Shown one piece after another: positions 32,261-33,568 of a DNA stretch of 33,568 nucleotides; the first letter of the stretch is position 1, and each line of letters opens with the position of its first letter. Position numbers and translations under genes: made by a program. Source of the stretch: SAR116 cluster bacterium AG-426-I14 (GTDB lineage: Bacteria > Pseudomonadota > Alphaproteobacteria > Puniceispirillales > Marisalimonadaceae); the NCBI GenBank assembly GCA_003210055.1, contig QCNS01000019.1:1-33568 (forward strand), read 5' to 3'. The notes beneath the pieces were generated by a model. It was given only the letters and a program-made list of their open reading frames with translations. It was not told the DNA's origin and searched no databases.

Positions 32261-33439
32261 TTTTTTGACATTTTTGGCAGCTTGTCGAATTCTATGCTCA
32301 TTTTCAACTAAGCCAATTCTGACATAACCTTCACCATATTCACCAAATGCTAAACCAGGAGCGACAGCAACACTAGCTTTTAACATCAAATCTTTTGCAA
32401 ATCCAAGAGAGCCCTTTTTCTGAAACAATTTGGGTATAGGTGCCCAAGCAAACATGCTTGCTTTTGGTTCAGGAATTATCCAACCTGACCTGCTCATAGA
32501 AGAAATTAATACATCTCTTCTTTTTTTGTATGTATTCCTTATTTCACTAACGCAATCTTGTGGGCCGTTAAGAGCGGCAGCGGCGGCAACCTGGATTGGG
32601 GTAAATGCTCCATAATCAAGATAGGATTTAATCCTTGTTAATGCTGAAATTAATGACTTGTTTCCAACTGCAAACCCGATCCGCCATCCCGCCATAGAAT
32701 AGGTTTTTGACATTGAGGTAAATTCTACAGCTATCTTTTTGGCATTTTTCACTTGTAAAATAGAAGGTGGAGGATTGTTGTCATAGTAGATTTCAGCATA
32801 AGCTAAATCAGATAAAATATAAGTATTGTATTTGATACCAATCTTAACAACTTCTTCATAAAATCCTAAATCTACAATTTGAGCAGTTGGATTTGATGGG
32901 AAAGAAACTATAATTGCTTTTGGAGAGGGGACTGAATGCCTTATTGACCTATCAAGTTTTTCTAAAAATAATTCTTGGTTAAATATCCCTTCATCCATTG
33001 CAGTTAAGTGTCGAAGAGAAGCTCCTGCAATTATAAACCCATAAGGATGTATTGGATAAGATGGATTTGGCGTTAAAATAATGTCGCCAGGGGATGTTAT
33101 TGCTTGAGCTAAATTAGCAAGACCTTCTTTAGAACCAAGGGTAACTATTACCTCAGCTTCAGGATCTAAAGAGACATTAAACCTTCTTTTATAATATTTA
33201 GCTTGTGCTTTTCTTAATCCAGGAATTCCTTTGCTGCTCGAATATCTTCCAGTTCCGGGCTTATCGACTGTTTCTTGAAGCTTTCTTCTAATATGTTCAG
33301 GGGTAGGCATATCTGGATTACCCATACCAAAGTCAATAATATCTTTTCCTGCAGATCTTAATTTAGCTTTAAGACTATTTACTTCTGAAAAAACATAAGG
33401 TGGGAGTCTTTTAATTCTTTCAAATTCATTTTCCATCAA
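32249..33439 (-). CDS. alaC: Class I aminotransferase, AlaC/LL-DAP aminotransferase-like
   Basis: A PLP-dependent aminotransferase of 396 residues. IDFGMGNPDMPTPEHI (35-50) and YSSSKGIPGLRKA (66-78) lead the fold, followed by VTLGSKEGLANLAQA, NPSYPIHPYGF and SFPSNPTAQIV. The PLP lysine is K245 in EFTSMSKTYSMAGWRIGF, with the phosphate-binding R253 after it. The close wording of these motifs matches the alanine-forming AlaC group; some relatives are annotated as LL-diaminopimelate aminotransferases. The gene has no operon partner inside the window. The 129 bases beyond its start are AT-rich; I see only a possible ATG at 33548 opening towards the right edge. Confidence 0.88.
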   Translation of the reverse strand: MMENEFERIKRLPPYVFSEVNSLKAKLRSAGKDIIDFGMGNPDMPTPEHIRRKLQETVDKPGTGRYSSSKGIPGLRKAQAKYYKRRFNVSLDPEAEVIVTLGSKEGLANLAQAITSPGDIILTPNPSYPIHPYGFIIAGASLRHLTAMDEGIFNQELFLEKLDRSIRHSVPSPKAIIVSFPSNPTAQIVDLGFYEEVVKIGIKYNTYILSDLAYAEIYYDNNPPPSILQVKNAKKIAVEFTSMSKTYSMAGWRIGFAVGNKSLISALTRIKSYLDYGAFTPIQVAAAAALNGPQDCVSEIRNTYKKRRDVLISSMSRSGWIIPEPKASMFAWAPIPKLFQKKGSLGFAKDLMLKASVAVAPGLAFGEYGEGYVRIGLVENEHRIRQAAKNVKKLLG

Positions 33440-33568
33440 AAGTATCAGCTCTTTAAATAAAACTTATTAATTTATAATTAATATCAATAATTAATCAAAC
33501 AATTAATAATTTTGTAAAATTAATTTATATGTATAATTAGATTAAATATGAAAATACTTAAAATAATA

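Noticed and set aside
33548-33568. A possible start of a rightward gene (ATG then six codons reading KILKII).
   Set aside because: Too short to support; no ribosome site, and random ATGs are common in this AT-rich end.
1-33568. Searched by eye for CRISPR arrays, insertion sequences, tRNA/rRNA genes and long direct repeats.
   Set aside because: No regularly spaced repeats, transposase-like proteins, cloverleaf-like segments or duplicated stretches were recognised; faint signals cannot be excluded without a covariance-model search.

Overview
The window is a gene-dense, very AT-rich stretch of a bacterial chromosome. It has very short intergenic gaps, many overlapping genes and no RNA genes. 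Marks pointing to a streamlined marine alphaproteobacterium (Pelagibacterales-like or similar) are the low GC, a K+-independent type H+-pyrophosphatase, the pairing of an EPS-type MarR regulator with a NusG paralogue, and the general gene set. This placement is an inference from composition and gene content; no marker such as rRNA is present.

Region 1 (1-12405, all minus strand) reads as one long surface-polysaccharide operon of at least twelve genes running off the left edge. From its 5' end at about 12.34 kb it holds an EPS-associated MarR-type regulator, a NusG/RfaH-like antiterminator, galE, GDP-fucose synthase, gmd, a SpsF-type cytidylyltransferase, a PseG-like hydrolase, an RmlD-like reductase, a NeuB/PseI-like synthase, two GT-B type transferases, and a partial kinase-like plus methyltransferase-like protein. 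The operon head has a sigma70-like promoter, a 9-bp perfect inverted repeat overlapping the -10 hexamer, and an ops-like GCGGTAGC element in the leader. This suggests self-contained repression plus antitermination. The products would supply GDP-L-fucose, UDP-galactose and a CMP-nonulosonic (pseudaminic-like) acid.

Region 2 (12406-15664, minus) is murQ - manC - UDP-glucuronate 4-epimerase. It joins a peptidoglycan-recycling gene to nucleotide-sugar genes.

Region 3 (14.9-23.7 kb) gathers cell-wall recycling functions. It holds MurQ, AnmK, a PIG-L deacetylase, a signal-peptide-less GH84 N-acetyl-beta-glucosaminidase, a signal-peptide-less YkuD-fold protein (possible cytoplasmic L,D-carboxypeptidase) and AmpG. 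No NagZ, AmpD or NagA is in the window, so GH84 plus PIG-L may be an alternative way to process the GlcNAc half of muropeptides. A 3-hydroxyisobutyrate-dehydrogenase-family enzyme and the pyrophosphatase HppA sit among these genes.

Region 4 (23.8-26.6 kb) has three more accessory genes: a SAM-fold-like unknown, a GT4 glycosyltransferase and a DXD glycosyltransferase. Two of them start with TTG behind good Shine-Dalgarno sequences.

Region 5 (26.6-33.4 kb) is ordinary metabolism: a D-2-hydroxyacid dehydrogenase, an EamA transporter, pyrE, a gamma-glutamyltranspeptidase-family protein, a ferredoxin-reductase-type flavoprotein and an AlaC-like aminotransferase. There is no mobile element, CRISPR array or tRNA that I can support, and no gene-free stretch longer than about 130 bases.
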